A stretch of DNA of 64,000 nt from Bhargavaea ginsengi (GTDB lineage: Bacteria > Bacillota > Bacilli > Bacillales_A > Planococcaceae). The DNA lies in the NCBI RefSeq assembly GCF_900109165.1, contig NZ_FNZF01000001.1:51081-115080 (forward strand). Direction: 5' to 3'. Below, piece by piece: positions 53,335 through 62,491 of the stretch (the first letter of the stretch is position 1; every line of letters begins with the position of its first letter). Made by a program: the position numbers and the translations under genes. The notes beneath the pieces are model-generated. The model did no database searches and was not told where the DNA came from. It worked only from the letters and a program-made list of their open reading frames with translations.

Positions 53335-54624
53335 TTAGCGCAGCAATTCGCTCTTGAGCACTTCCCCGGTCTCCGTATCGACCATGAGCCGGTAGGTGTC
53401 AGTTCTGCCTCCGGTCTTTTTCGTGACGACCAGGAGGTGGCAAAGCCTCTGGACAAGCTCTCGGTTGGCCGTGTATCCAAGCTCTTCAGACTGGACCTGG
53501 GTCCCGTCCGTGAAGAATTCCTCCGGATCAAACGGCTTGACCGGCTGAGCCTCGAGCACCTCTTTCTGAATGTATTCCATCGCATTGACGCCAAGCACTT
53601 CTCCGTTATCCTTTGCGAGCTTCACCTGGACCCCATCTGCGAATACCTTACCGCCGGTATCCGGATCGATCCGCACGAAGCTAAGGTGCCAGAAATGACT
53701 GTTTTCCCTGGATTCCTCATAAACGAGATCTTCATAACCCAGCTGGCGGAGAAAATCCTCGGCAAGCTTTCGGATCTCCGCTTCTGGCATCGTCCCCTTC
53801 CCTGACGGACGTTCCACAAGAAGGGAAAGGAGATGCCCGCCGCGCACGGTAAAGTCGGCATATCCGATCCTGGCACCGTCCTGGAAGCGGATATGATAGA
53901 ACGGATATGGTGCATCCGGCTCACTCTCGCTTACATGTACAGTGGCGCCCTCGTATTCAGGGAATAGTTTCTTGAAACGGCTGAGTGCGTCATCACGGCT
54001 GATCGGCTGATCCTCCAGATGTTCCAGATCCTTTTTCTTTTGTTCGTCATGCTCACTGGCGGTCAGCGGGAAATCACTCTCAGAATAGGTTTTGACGGCC
54101 TGCCCGAGATCCGCCCACCTTTTATCGGGCTTTTCACTCTCCACTTGGGCAAACCAGTTTTCGGGACCCGTGCCGCCGGCGAACATCCCCTGCGTCGCAG
54201 ATGACCATTCAGTGGAAAACTGGTCCAGATTGGCCGCAGCATTTCCAAGCGCCTTCCCCCACTTTTCTTGCGGAATCGCTCCTGTCGATGCCAGATCAGC
54301 ATAATCACCGAGGCGTGTCAGGTAATTCATCCACTCTGAAGAAAACTCCCGGTCAAGCGGCAAGGATGAAATGTTATTCCTGATCTCGGATGACAATCGC
54401 CAGATGTTGCCCAGCGGTTCCTCGGCTGCCGTATGGTCTTGGTATAGAAGAACCTTCCTGACTTCTTGTTCCAGTTCGTTCATCTGCTCGGTCGCTTCGG
54501 TCAGTTTGTCAGTATACTGGCCATTCAGGAGTAAGGTCAGCCTTTCATTTTTCGCCGAGGCGGACCAGGAGAAGATGGCCAGGGCTGCAGCAGTATAGGC
54601 AAGTATAAATATCAGTTTTTTCAT
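53335..54624 (-). CDS. ypeB: Spore germination protein YpeB
   Basis: 429 residues. N-terminal membrane anchor or signal (LIFILAYTAAALAIFSWSASA). The N-terminal helical domain (IWRLSSEIRNNISSLPL near residue 73) is followed by PepSY-like domains in the C-terminal half (ISRDDALSRFKKLFPEYEGA, IRKLAEDFLRQLGYEDL). YpeB is needed for the stability and location of the cortex-lytic enzyme SleB, made by the gene directly upstream. Divergence from B. subtilis YpeB is large, but size, order and motifs fit. Confidence 0.9.
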   Translation of the reverse strand: MKKLIFILAYTAAALAIFSWSASAKNERLTLLLNGQYTDKLTEATEQMNELEQEVRKVLLYQDHTAAEEPLGNIWRLSSEIRNNISSLPLDREFSSEWMNYLTRLGDYADLASTGAIPQEKWGKALGNAAANLDQFSTEWSSATQGMFAGGTGPENWFAQVESEKPDKRWADLGQAVKTYSESDFPLTASEHDEQKKKDLEHLEDQPISRDDALSRFKKLFPEYEGATVHVSESEPDAPYPFYHIRFQDGARIGYADFTVRGGHLLSLLVERPSGKGTMPEAEIRKLAEDFLRQLGYEDLVYEESRENSHFWHLSFVRIDPDTGGKVFADGVQVKLAKDNGEVLGVNAMEYIQKEVLEAQPVKPFDPEEFFTDGTQVQSEELGYTANRELVQRLCHLLVVTKKTGGRTDTYRLMVDTETGEVLKSELLR

Positions 54625-54633
54625 GGGAACCCC

Positions 54634-55443
54634 TCACATGCAGAAGATATGCTGCCCGATTTTTTTGATCTGAGGCCTGGACCAGATCCATTCGCTTGTT
54701 GCTGTTACCGGATTAAAGTAGTAGATGGCGTTTTCCGTAGGATCCCAACCGTTGATGGCATCGATGACGGCTTCCTTTGCCCGCTCATTAGGAGTGAGCC
54801 ATATCTGGCCGTCAGCCACGGCGGTAAAGGCCAGCGGCTGGAAGATGACTCCGCTCACGGTATTTGGAAAGTCCGCATGCTCCAGCCGGTTCAGGATGAC
54901 CGCAGCAACGGCGACCTGGCCTTCATACGGTTCTCCCCGCGCCTCGCCGTAAACCGCATTGGCCATCAGCTGTATATCCTGATCACTGTATCCTGGAGGT
55001 GTATTGGCAGCCTGTCCTCCACCTCCGGAGCCACCGCCTCCTCCGCCCTTGACTTGCGCGTCAAGCGGGGTGCCGCCGTAATGAGTGAATGCCTTGCCCG
55101 CAGCGATATTGTCCATGACAAAGTCTTTGTGATATTTTGATACAGATACCAATTTCTCTTTTGTTCCGGCACCGGCAACGCCATCAATGGGCAAACCGTA
55201 TGCCTGCTGAAAATTGCGCAGCGCCCAGTAAGTTCCGTATCCGAACTTCCCGTCAATCTTCCCGTCGTAGAAGCCTGTCCATTGCAGGCGGGCCTGAAGC
55301 TCGATGACATCATCCCCGAAAGCCCCGCGACCGATGTCCTGCGCAGTGAATGCGTCCTTGCCGGCCGGGACGGACAGCGCCATGACCAGAACCAGCACCG
55401 CCAGGACGGGCCTGCGCTTTCGGCGCGCCGATTTCAATTGCAC
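54634..55443 (-). CDS. sleB: Spore cortex-lytic enzyme SleB
   Basis: 269 residues. Signal peptide at residues 1-33 (PVLAVLVLVMALSVPAGKDA). PG-binding domain at about 40-100 (DDVIELQARLQWTGFYDGKI, GTYWALRNFQ). Linker of Gly residues (GGGGGSGGGG) near 140, then the SleB hydrolase domain from about 155 with LMANAVYGEARGEPYEGQVA holding the catalytic Glu, and AVAAVILNRLEHADFPN. A lytic transglycosylase that degrades cortex peptidoglycan during germination. GTG start with GGAGGG upstream. Cotranscribed with ypeB. Confidence 0.96.
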   Translation of the reverse strand: MQLKSARRKRRPVLAVLVLVMALSVPAGKDAFTAQDIGRGAFGDDVIELQARLQWTGFYDGKIDGKFGYGTYWALRNFQQAYGLPIDGVAGAGTKEKLVSVSKYHKDFVMDNIAAGKAFTHYGGTPLDAQVKGGGGGGSGGGGQAANTPPGYSDQDIQLMANAVYGEARGEPYEGQVAVAAVILNRLEHADFPNTVSGVIFQPLAFTAVADGQIWLTPNERAKEAVIDAINGWDPTENAIYYFNPVTATSEWIWSRPQIKKIGQHIFCM

Positions 55444-55497
55444 ATGTATCCCTCCTGTGTGTTTTGCATCGCCCAGTCCGGAATTTTACGGAAGGGT

Positions 55498-55520
55498 CTT
55501 TTGCATAGCGTGTGCAAAAA
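55498..55520. repeat. Dyad upstream of sleB
   Basis: TTTTGCA, 7 bases, TGCAAAA, about 60 bases before the sleB start. Position is right for a forespore promoter or operator, but no clear sigma-G -10/-35 pair could be fixed. Confidence 0.35.
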
Positions 55521-55619
55521 TAGGGGGATTATAAACAGGCAGCACATAAATCATGGAAGTTCAGTTTGCAACAGACGAATACATCCCTTTTCTGCCATCA
55601 AAATTCTGCCCTTTACAGA

Positions 55620-55648
55620 CACAAAAAAACCCGGCGGTTGGCCGGGTT
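55620..55648 (-). terminator. Intrinsic terminator of prsW
   Basis: Stem CCCGGC / GCCGGG with 5-base loop, then seven T on the minus strand. It starts in the prsW stop codon. Confidence 0.88.
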
Positions 55649-56327
55649 AGCGCATGGTGCGCTGTTTTTGGATGTATTGGTCAACACTCAGCGTATGGGC
55701 ACGCTTGACGCGCTTCAGCGCGAACCACCAGAGAAAGAGCATAAACGGAATCAATAAGTACATTCTGAAATTCCCGGCCATGACGAGTGAGTTATATACA
55801 AAGTGAAGGCCAAATGCGGCGAAAAATGAGAGGAAAAGCATCGGCTTCGTTCCCGATTCTTCGACGAACTTGGCGCGCCCGAGGTAATAGCCCATCACGA
55901 CACCGAACAGCGCATGGCTGGAGACGGGAAGAAGCGCCCGGATCAGTGCTTCGTCCATGCCGAATGTAAGCAGGAAAAGAATATTCTCGACTGTGGCGAA
56001 CCCGAGCGACACAGATGCACCGAACAAAATTCCGTCATAGGGATCTTCAAAATCCACATGTGAATAGACGACAACAAGCAAGACAAGCCACTTGAAAAAC
56101 TCTTCCAGTCCGCTGGTGAAAAGGACATCATTGATAAAAGCGGATCCAAAAACCCTTTCTTCATCGAATACATATTGGATGAAGAGGATTGGAAATGTCA
56201 GCATCATGCCATAAACATAGGTCTGCAGCAGGCTGCGCGAAGGGTCTTTATGTATTTGCTTTCGCAGATAAAAGTAACTGAACAGCGCGAGGCCCGGGGC
56301 GATCGCCACCGTCAGAAGCATAAACAT
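55647..56327 (-). CDS. prsW: Site-1 membrane protease PrsW
   Basis: 226 residues with about seven membrane segments. The conserved EEFFK motif (SGLEEFFKWLVLLVVV, near residue 73) and the histidine motifs HALFGVVMGYYLG and GLHFVYNSL mark the PrsW/CPBP-like intramembrane protease family. In B. subtilis PrsW makes the first cut in the anti-sigma factor RsiW to release SigW; whether it acts on the anti-sigma at the left edge here is unknown. AGGAGGGG precedes the ATG. Divergent from ansA. Confidence 0.93.
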   Translation of the reverse strand: MFMLLTVAIAPGLALFSYFYLRKQIHKDPSRSLLQTYVYGMMLTFPILFIQYVFDEERVFGSAFINDVLFTSGLEEFFKWLVLLVVVYSHVDFEDPYDGILFGASVSLGFATVENILFLLTFGMDEALIRALLPVSSHALFGVVMGYYLGRAKFVEESGTKPMLFLSFFAAFGLHFVYNSLVMAGNFRMYLLIPFMLFLWWFALKRVKRAHTLSVDQYIQKQRTMR

Positions 56328-56401
56328 GGGCGTCTACCCCTCCTTGCGAACTACTTCCATCATCCTATTTTAACATGACAAAATCTACCGGGAGGACCAA
56401 A

Positions 56402-57376
56402 ATGACAAAAACCTTGTTGCTGATCCATACGGGCGGAACGATTTCTATGACCACCGATGAACGGGGCGCCGTGACGCCCGGCTTGCACAACCCTCTTCTG
56501 GGCGAGATCAACAAACTCGGGCTGGCGGATGAAATCATCGAAATCGATGCGTTCAACCTGCCTTCCCCTCACATCACCCCCGCGCACATGCTGGAGCTGA
56601 AAGAGCTGATCACCCGTACACTCCTGGAGCAGCCGGCGGACGGCGTGGTGATCACTCACGGTACGGATACGCTTGAAGAGACGGCATATTTTCTTGATCT
56701 GACACTTGATCCGAAGATACCTGTCGTGTTGACCGGCGCCATGAGGAGCGCGGATGAAATCGGGTCGGACGGTGTCCATAACGTCCTGTCCGCCATCCGT
56801 GTCGCCTCCGATGACGGGTCACAGGGAAAAGGGGTCCTTGTCGTCCTGAATGATGAAATCCATACCGCACAAAATGTGACGAAGACCCACACTTCGAATG
56901 TTTCGACTTTCCAGAGTCCGCAGTACGGACCGATTGGGATCGTGACAAACGGACATATCCATTATCATCATGCTCCCCTGATGCGCACCCGTTTCAATGT
57001 TGATAAGCTGGGCGGTCGGGTGGCACTCCTGAAAGTGTATGCCGGAATGGATTCTGAATTCCTCTTTCATGCGGCAGATGCCGGCTATGAAGGAATCGTT
57101 CTTGAAGGGCTCGGGCAGGGCAATGTCCCACCTTCTCTCATGCCCGGCCTCCAACGGCTCCTCACTGACGAAATTCCTGTTGTACTCGTCTCCCGCTGCT
57201 TCAATGGCATTGCCCAACCGGTATACGGCTATGAAGGCGGTGGAAGAATGTTACATGAAGAGGGTGTCATTTTCGCTCATGGCCTCAGCGGACAAAAAGC
57301 GCGGATCCAATTGTTGCTTGCTCTTTCGTCCGGTATCACCCCGGAAGAGATAGCCGAATCATTTAAGGGTCATTGA
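56402..57376 (+). CDS. ansA: L-asparaginase, type I
   Basis: 324 residues. Hydrolyses asparagine to aspartate and ammonia. First catalytic Thr in LLLIHTGGTISM at residue 14 and second in VVITHGTDTLEETAYFL near 85; VVLTGAMRSADEIGSDG near 112 is also conserved. No signal peptide, so cytoplasmic. ATG at 56402 with GGGAGG six bases upstream; the longer frame to 56375 lacks a site. Single gene, convergent with ypdA. Confidence 0.95.
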   Translation: MTKTLLLIHTGGTISMTTDERGAVTPGLHNPLLGEINKLGLADEIIEIDAFNLPSPHITPAHMLELKELITRTLLEQPADGVVITHGTDTLEETAYFLDLTLDPKIPVVLTGAMRSADEIGSDGVHNVLSAIRVASDDGSQGKGVLVVLNDEIHTAQNVTKTHTSNVSTFQSPQYGPIGIVTNGHIHYHHAPLMRTRFNVDKLGGRVALLKVYAGMDSEFLFHAADAGYEGIVLEGLGQGNVPPSLMPGLQRLLTDEIPVVLVSRCFNGIAQPVYGYEGGGRMLHEEGVIFAHGLSGQKARIQLLLALSSGITPEEIAESFKGH

Positions 57377-57445
57377 CTGAATCTGTCAGGTAGGATACAA
57401 AGCAGCTCGCGGTTAGTTTACATAACAATATTATAAAGTAACAAT

Positions 57446-57490
57446 AATACCGGTCTGCTTGGGAGAACCCATGCAGACCGGTATTTCATT
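57446..57490. terminator. Bidirectional terminator between ansA and ypdA
   Basis: Arms AATACCGGTCTGC / GCAGACCGGTATT enclosing an inner TGGG/CCCA stem; T run on the plus strand and mixed A/T on the other. Confidence 0.85.
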
Positions 57491-58454
57491 TTAAATATTC
57501 CACTGCTTTCCTGGCGATCAGGCCTCCGTGGAACCGGCCATTTTCGATAAAGATCTCATTTGCGTTGTTGCCTGCGGCAATAACGCCGGCAATGAAAAGA
57601 CCGGGCACCGACGTTTCCATCGTTTCAGGATCGTATTGCGGGCGACCGGTCTCTTCGTCGATCCCGATGCCCATATCCCGCAAAAACGCATGGTCAGGAT
57701 GGTAACCCGTCATGGCGAACACAAAGTCATTCGGCAAGGCGCTTACGTTGCCCTCACTGTCCTGAAGTTCCACACTGCCATCGGTAATGCGGACAGGAGC
57801 CGTACCAAAATGCATATCGACAGCGCCGCTCCGGACGAGTGCCTCCAGCTCGGGCAGCACCCAAGGCTTGACGCTCGGGGAGTAGTCCAAGCCACGGTAT
57901 GAGACTGTCACACGGGCTCCAGCCTTGTTAAGTTCAATCGCTGCATCGACTGCGGAGTTTTTGCCGCCTATCACCAGAACATCCGTATCGAAAAACGGAT
58001 GCGCTTCCTTGAAGTAGTGGAACACTTTGGGAAGGTCTTCCCCGGGGATCCCAAGGTAGTTCGGATTGTCGTAATAACCTGTCGCAACAACCGCAACGGG
58101 GGTGCGATAATGTGCTTTATCGGTTTTAATGACAAACCCGCCTTCCACTTTTCCAACGCTTTCCACCAGTTCAAAACGGTTGACCCGCAACTGCTTTCTC
58201 CTGACGACTTCGCGGTAATAGACAAGGGCTTCGTTCCGCTTCGGTTTCAGTCGCTCCGTAATGAATGGGATGTCTCCGACTGAAAGCTTTTCGCTCGAAC
58301 TGAAAAAGGTCTGGTGGGTCGGATAATTGTAGATGGCATTGACCACATTGCCCTTTTCTATGATGAGAGGCCGGATGCCTTGATCCTGCAGTGCGATTGC
58401 GGCGGCAATTCCGCATGGCCCTCCCCCGATGATAATTGCTTCTTCCTGATTCAT
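57486..58454 (-). CDS. ypdA: Bacillithiol disulfide reductase YpdA (Bdr)
   Basis: 322 residues. FAD-binding IIIGGGPCGIAAAIAL at the start, NADPH-binding DVLVIGGKNSAVDAAIEL near residue 160 and the second FAD motif FIAGVIAAGNNANEIF near residue 290. Unlike thioredoxin reductase it lacks a CxxC pair; the cysteine in GGGPCG near residue 14 is the active-site Cys proposed for Bdr enzymes. It regenerates bacillithiol from its disulfide, in line with bshA at 24228. ATG at 58454 with GGAG upstream. Confidence 0.95.
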   Translation of the reverse strand: MNQEEAIIIGGGPCGIAAAIALQDQGIRPLIIEKGNVVNAIYNYPTHQTFFSSSEKLSVGDIPFITERLKPKRNEALVYYREVVRRKQLRVNRFELVESVGKVEGGFVIKTDKAHYRTPVAVVATGYYDNPNYLGIPGEDLPKVFHYFKEAHPFFDTDVLVIGGKNSAVDAAIELNKAGARVTVSYRGLDYSPSVKPWVLPELEALVRSGAVDMHFGTAPVRITDGSVELQDSEGNVSALPNDFVFAMTGYHPDHAFLRDMGIGIDEETGRPQYDPETMETSVPGLFIAGVIAAGNNANEIFIENGRFHGGLIARKAVEYLK

Positions 58455-58456
58455 GA

Positions 58457-59245
58457 TTACAACTCTCCAGTACTTTCCTTCTTTTCTGCCCGGAGCCTGA
58501 TGATATGGCATTCAGCAGGCGCACCAAGCCTGAGCGGCACAAGGGAGGTCCCGTAGCCGTTACTCACGAGCTCCACCTGTCCATTATCCGACCGAAAGCG
58601 GCCCTTTTCAAGCATCCCGAACCGCCCGAGCCGGATTTGTCCGCCGTGGGTATGTCCGGCCATCCGCACTTCCGGATTCTTGGAACCGAGCATTTCAAAC
58701 ACTTTTGGCGAGTGTGAGATGAAAACGACCGCATCTCCCTGCTGCACATCCCGGAATGCTTTATTGACATCCACATTATGGGACGAGGTATCATCGGTTC
58801 CGACAATCATCCAGCGGACAGAACCGGCCATCAGTTCTGCAGACTCGTTATCCAGCACCATTCCGCCCGCCTCGGAGACAGCGGCACGGATCAAAGCTTC
58901 TCCAACTTCACGGTCGTTGTTCCCCCAGACATAATAAATCGGTCCGAGAGCAGATAGCCGTTTGATATTGTTGCGGATCCGGGTTTCCGGCACGCCGCCT
59001 TCTGCCAGATCGCCGCCGATGATCACCGCGTCAAACGGACCTCCTGCCTGCCTGACAAGTTTTCTGGAAACCCGCCGGCGATGGATATCCGATATAAAGA
59101 ATAGGGTAGGCCCCACATCATCATTATCAGCATGGATGATGGCCTCATGTTTCCTGAGCACAGCCCATTTGGCGCTGGCATACATCGGCACGAGCACAGC
59201 GCCCGCCATTGCTGCCAGAATAGCTGCCGCAGTCTTTAGTTCCAT
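58457..59245 (-). CDS. ypbG: Metallophosphoesterase YpbG
   Basis: About 262 residues. N-terminal membrane anchor (AAAILAAMAGAVLVPMYASA). Calcineurin-like motifs in order: FISDIHRR, IIGGDLAEGG, YVWGNNDRE (GNND replaces the common GNHD), ISHSPKVFE and AGHTHGGQIRLG. The active site is predicted outside or at the membrane; substrate unknown. GGGAG precedes ATG 59245. Ends 2 bases from ypdA, so the two are cotranscribed. Confidence 0.9.
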   Translation of the reverse strand: MELKTAAAILAAMAGAVLVPMYASAKWAVLRKHEAIIHADNDDVGPTLFFISDIHRRRVSRKLVRQAGGPFDAVIIGGDLAEGGVPETRIRNNIKRLSALGPIYYVWGNNDREVGEALIRAAVSEAGGMVLDNESAELMAGSVRWMIVGTDDTSSHNVDVNKAFRDVQQGDAVVFISHSPKVFEMLGSKNPEVRMAGHTHGGQIRLGRFGMLEKGRFRSDNGQVELVSNGYGTSLVPLRLGAPAECHIIRLRAEKKESTGEL

Positions 59246-59373
59246 ATACATCAACTCCCGGAGTTGTTTCCTGTTTCGCTGGCTGCCGGAGCCCTTATTT
59301 CATATTGCTAAAGTATGCAAAAAAACAGGCCGCAGTTGTTCTGCGCACTGCTTTTTCTGCCACAATGGCCCGA

Positions 59374-59437
59374 TAAAAAAAGCAACCGGCAATGGCTCGG
59401 GTCGCTTCACCGCAGGCCACTGCCGGTTACTATGAAA
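59374..59437 (-). terminator. Intrinsic terminator of the CBS-ACT gene
   Basis: Minus strand AACCGGCAGTGGC / GCCATTGCCGGTT (one mismatch) with a large loop, then GCTTTTTTT. Confidence 0.8.
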
Positions 59438-59442
59438 TTCGT

Positions 59443-60075
59443 TCAGTCTTCCTCATGGATGTGCAGTACCCGGAAACCGATTTTTTCAAGTTGCTTCATA
59501 AACTGTCCCAGATTGTCATTTTGTTCAACCTTAAGGACAATCCGCCTGACAAGCTTGTCTGTTTCATCAAAGGTGATCAGAGAAATGACCGTTTCATGGT
59601 ATTTGTGCAGCAGTTCTCCGAGCCGGGCAATCTGGCCTTCCGTCTCGACAGAAGTGAATGTGATTCGGACCCCTTTCCGCCGCATGCCGAATGCACTTTT
59701 CACTTGATTTACAATGTCTGGGCGTGTGACAATTCCGAGAAACTTTTCCCCCTCGGTAACTGCGATGATCGGAAAATCACTGATCTCAACAAATGATTTT
59801 TCAAACACATCATCAATCGAAAGTGTAATCTCCTTGCGGATGGCGATATCGTTCAGAGTCGTCTCCGCAAGATAGGATTCCTTATCTTTTCCGGAATGGA
59901 AATAGGCTTCGTACGTCAGATATTGGTTGACAATGCCTTTGTATTCATCACCATCCAGCACCGGCAATGCATCGATATCCTCGCGCCGGAGCAGCTGAAG
60001 GACATTTTCGAGCGATTCGCCGATCTGAACGGTCACACATTTTTCTTTTGGAATCATAACGCTTCGTACAAACAT
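59443..60075 (-). CDS. CBS pair and ACT domain protein (CbpA-like)
   Basis: 210 residues. Two CBS domains at about 8-60 (VTVQIGESLENVLQLLRRED) and 75-128 (ITLSIDDVFEKSFVEISDFP), then an ACT-type domain from 135 (GVRITFTSVETEGQIARLGE). The same layout occurs in Listeria CbpA, a c-di-AMP-binding protein; binding of c-di-AMP or another adenine nucleotide here is inference. GAGGTGGG precedes the ATG. Single gene with its own terminator. Confidence 0.85.
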   Translation of the reverse strand: MFVRSVMIPKEKCVTVQIGESLENVLQLLRREDIDALPVLDGDEYKGIVNQYLTYEAYFHSGKDKESYLAETTLNDIAIRKEITLSIDDVFEKSFVEISDFPIIAVTEGEKFLGIVTRPDIVNQVKSAFGMRRKGVRITFTSVETEGQIARLGELLHKYHETVISLITFDETDKLVRRIVLKVEQNDNLGQFMKQLEKIGFRVLHIHEED

Positions 60076-60158
60076 TGTCCCACCTCATCCTCATGGAATC
60101 TGTTTCCTGGCTATTTTTATTCGTCAGATGGGCCGGTCATTCCTTTAATCCCGGCTAT

Positions 60159-60959
60159 TTACGGGATGATAAGTGTTTGTCCGACCGAAATTTCGTTTGA
60201 AGAAAGGCCGTTCGCGCGCTTGATCTTTTCCACGCCATCACCGGAACCATAAATATTCACGGAAATCCGGTAAAGAGTCTCACCCGGCTGTACGGTATGC
60301 GAACCGCGACTGGCCTGCTGTTTTTCCTTCTCTTGGCGTTCCTGCTCTTCACGCTTTTTCTGTTCGGCAATTCGGGCCTGCTCTTCTTTGCGCTTTTGCT
60401 CTTCAATACGCTGCTGTTCAGCAAGGCGTTTTTGTTCTTCCTGTTTTTTCTGCTCCTCGAGTCTCTTCTGTTCCTCGAGTTTTTTCTGTTCTTCCAGTTT
60501 CTTTTGTTCCTCGAGCTTTTTCTGTTCCTCGATTTTTTGTTGGTCTTCCTGCTGTTTCTGTTCTTCGAGCTTCTGCTTTTCTTCCTGATCTGCGATAGCG
60601 GAAGCCTCTTCAGGCGGCTCGGCTCCATCACCCGCGATGGACGTCTCGATCTCGAGATTTTGCTCGAGCTCAGCCGCGCTGCCGCCTTCAATAGGGTCAT
60701 AGAATTTATAAACATAGATAAATAGCGAAATGGGAATCAACATGAATAAAATAAGGAGCGTATTGATCAGTGTGCTGCCTTTTGGCCTTTTTTTCTTGCC
60801 CGTCGCTTTACCGGCCTTTTGTTTTTTCTTGGCTGACGGTTCCTTGCGGCCGTGCAGTTCTGCTCTTGTCACCGGCTTGTCCAAGTCATCCGCATCATCA
60901 GTTACCGCGATTTCTTTGCGGTGCTGCTCGAACTTCTGCCTGAAATCGTCATTCGTCAT
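60159..60959 (-). CDS. ypbE: LysM-domain membrane protein with long coiled coil (YpbE)
   Basis: 266 residues. Acidic/basic cytoplasmic N-terminus, one membrane segment at about 66-86 ([20 protein letters not shown]), then an extracellular coiled coil at 130-215 made of repeated [11 protein letters not shown] and EEQKRLEEQ units, and a C-terminal LysM domain ([20 protein letters not shown]) that should bind peptidoglycan. Same layout as B. subtilis YpbE, with a longer repeat. Likely spans from membrane to wall. ATG at 60959, GGAGGG upstream; a longer frame to 61208 overlaps recS. Confidence 0.9.
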   Translation of the reverse strand: MTNDDFRQKFEQHRKEIAVTDDADDLDKPVTRAELHGRKEPSAKKKQKAGKATGKKKRPKGSTLINTLLILFMLIPISLFIYVYKFYDPIEGGSAAELEQNLEIETSIAGDGAEPPEEASAIADQEEKQKLEEQKQQEDQQKIEEQKKLEEQKKLEEQKKLEEQKRLEEQKKQEEQKRLAEQQRIEEQKRKEEQARIAEQKKREEQERQEKEKQQASRGSHTVQPGETLYRISVNIYGSGDGVEKIKRANGLSSNEISVGQTLIIP

Positions 60960-61024
60960 GGCCGTCACCCTCCAATAAAAGGTACGTACACATATTATGC
61001 CGAATGCTGTCGGAAAAGTAAACG

Positions 61025-62491
61025 TTATTCTCCCACTCCCAGTAAACCGTCGATCCGCTCTTTCCAGCCCAGCAGGCCCGAAGCGTTGTCGACAGTTGTC
61101 CTTGCGGATAGAAATTGATCGGCCACAAATCCGCAATCTGAACAGCAGTGGACTGGCCGGGTGGCCGGGGCATAACCGAATAGTGCGAGAATACGGGAAC
61201 GGATACACCCTCCCCCTTCCGCAAAGCGGACCATCGAGAATATCTCTTTCCGTTTTCCTGCAGCCAGCTCCTCCATCTGGATTGCCGCTTTATCGGTTCC
61301 GAGCCTGCCCAGCCAATAAGAGACGACACGCAAAGCGGTATCCGACAATCCGGCACGGTCTCCGGCTTCCTTGAGTTCCATGCCTTCCGATATGCATTTG
61401 CCGATAAAACGGACTGTCTCCGGTTCAGGAAGGTCATCCAAGGCAATAAAAGCCGCTTTATCTGCATCGGTCTCCGTGTATAGGAGCGTTGCCAGTGACT
61501 GGCCTCCGTCTCTTCCGGCCCTGCCGATCTCCTGAATATACTGGGCCGCCGAAGGGGGCAGCTGATCATGAATGATCCACCGGATATCAGGCTTATTGAT
61601 GCCCATGCCGAATGCATTCGTTGCGCAAATCCATTCAAGTTCTCCGGTCAGGAACTGTTGCTGGACTAGGATACGGTCTTCGCCCTCCATGCCCGCATGG
61701 AATGCTGCAACCCGGATATTCCGGAGCCTCAGCAGTTCAGCGAGCTCTTCGGCCCGTTTTCTGGACTGCACATAAATAATGCCGGGCCCTTTCCATCCGG
61801 TAAGGGCATTCAGGATCCATTTTGTCTTTTCCTCACGGCTTTCCTGACGGACAAGTTCCATCGCGATATTCGGCCGGTCAGGCGGGTGGATGAATAACTT
61901 TTGCTGCTTCATCAGGAGATAGTCCGCGATATCCTGAATAGCCTTTTCGGAAGCAGTAGCCGTGAGGGCAAGCACAGGCGGCCGTTCACCGAGAGACCCG
62001 AGCCATTCCCTCATCCTGAGATAGTCCGGACGGAAGTCGAAGCCCCACTGAGAGATGCAATGCGCCTCATCGGCAACGATATAAGCCAGTTCCAGTTGTT
62101 TGATCCGGTCGGAAATATGGGGCTGTACCAGCATTTCCGGCGAGGTGAAGAGATAGCGGTATTTGCCCAGGTTGGCTAAAACTGCAGATCTTTCCTTGGG
62201 CGCCAGAAAGGAATTCAATGCCGCGACCCGCTTTTCACCGTTCATCTTCAGCTGGGCAACCTGGTCCTCCATGAGGGAAAGGAGTGGAGACACAATCAGC
62301 ACCGTTCCGCCCATTGCATGGACAGGCAGCTGGTAGCAAAGTGACTTCCCCGCTCCGGTCGGCAACACTGCGATGGTGTCGTGCCCGTTGATCACCGAAC
62401 GGACCACCTCTTCCTGCCCTTCGCGGAATGCATCAAATCCGGTTACCCGTTTGAGCAGGGCGGTCAGGTCTTGCTGAATCATCTCGTTCAC
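61025..62491 (-). CDS. recS: RecQ-family helicase RecS
   Basis: About 488 residues. Superfamily 2 helicase: Walker [15 protein letters not shown] near residue 47, motif II DEAHCIS, motif [13 protein letters not shown]. The C-terminal RQC-like part has a zinc-type cysteine cluster (Cys in [10 protein letters not shown], then HCCSDC). It lacks an HRDC domain, like B. subtilis RecS. The frame opens with ATG at 62497, but GGAGGGG abuts that ATG; the GTG two codons on (62491) has ideal spacing. The gene overlaps ypbB by about 59 bases. Confidence 0.93.
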   Translation of the reverse strand: MNEMIQQDLTALLKRVTGFDAFREGQEEVVRSVINGHDTIAVLPTGAGKSLCYQLPVHAMGGTVLIVSPLLSLMEDQVAQLKMNGEKRVAALNSFLAPKERSAVLANLGKYRYLFTSPEMLVQPHISDRIKQLELAYIVADEAHCISQWGFDFRPDYLRMREWLGSLGERPPVLALTATASEKAIQDIADYLLMKQQKLFIHPPDRPNIAMELVRQESREEKTKWILNALTGWKGPGIIYVQSRKRAEELAELLRLRNIRVAAFHAGMEGEDRILVQQQFLTGELEWICATNAFGMGINKPDIRWIIHDQLPPSAAQYIQEIGRAGRDGGQSLATLLYTETDADKAAFIALDDLPEPETVRFIGKCISEGMELKEAGDRAGLSDTALRVVSYWLGRLGTDKAAIQMEELAAGKRKEIFSMVRFAEGGGCIRSRILALFGYAPATRPVHCCSDCGFVADQFLSARTTVDNASGLLGWKERIDGLLGVGE

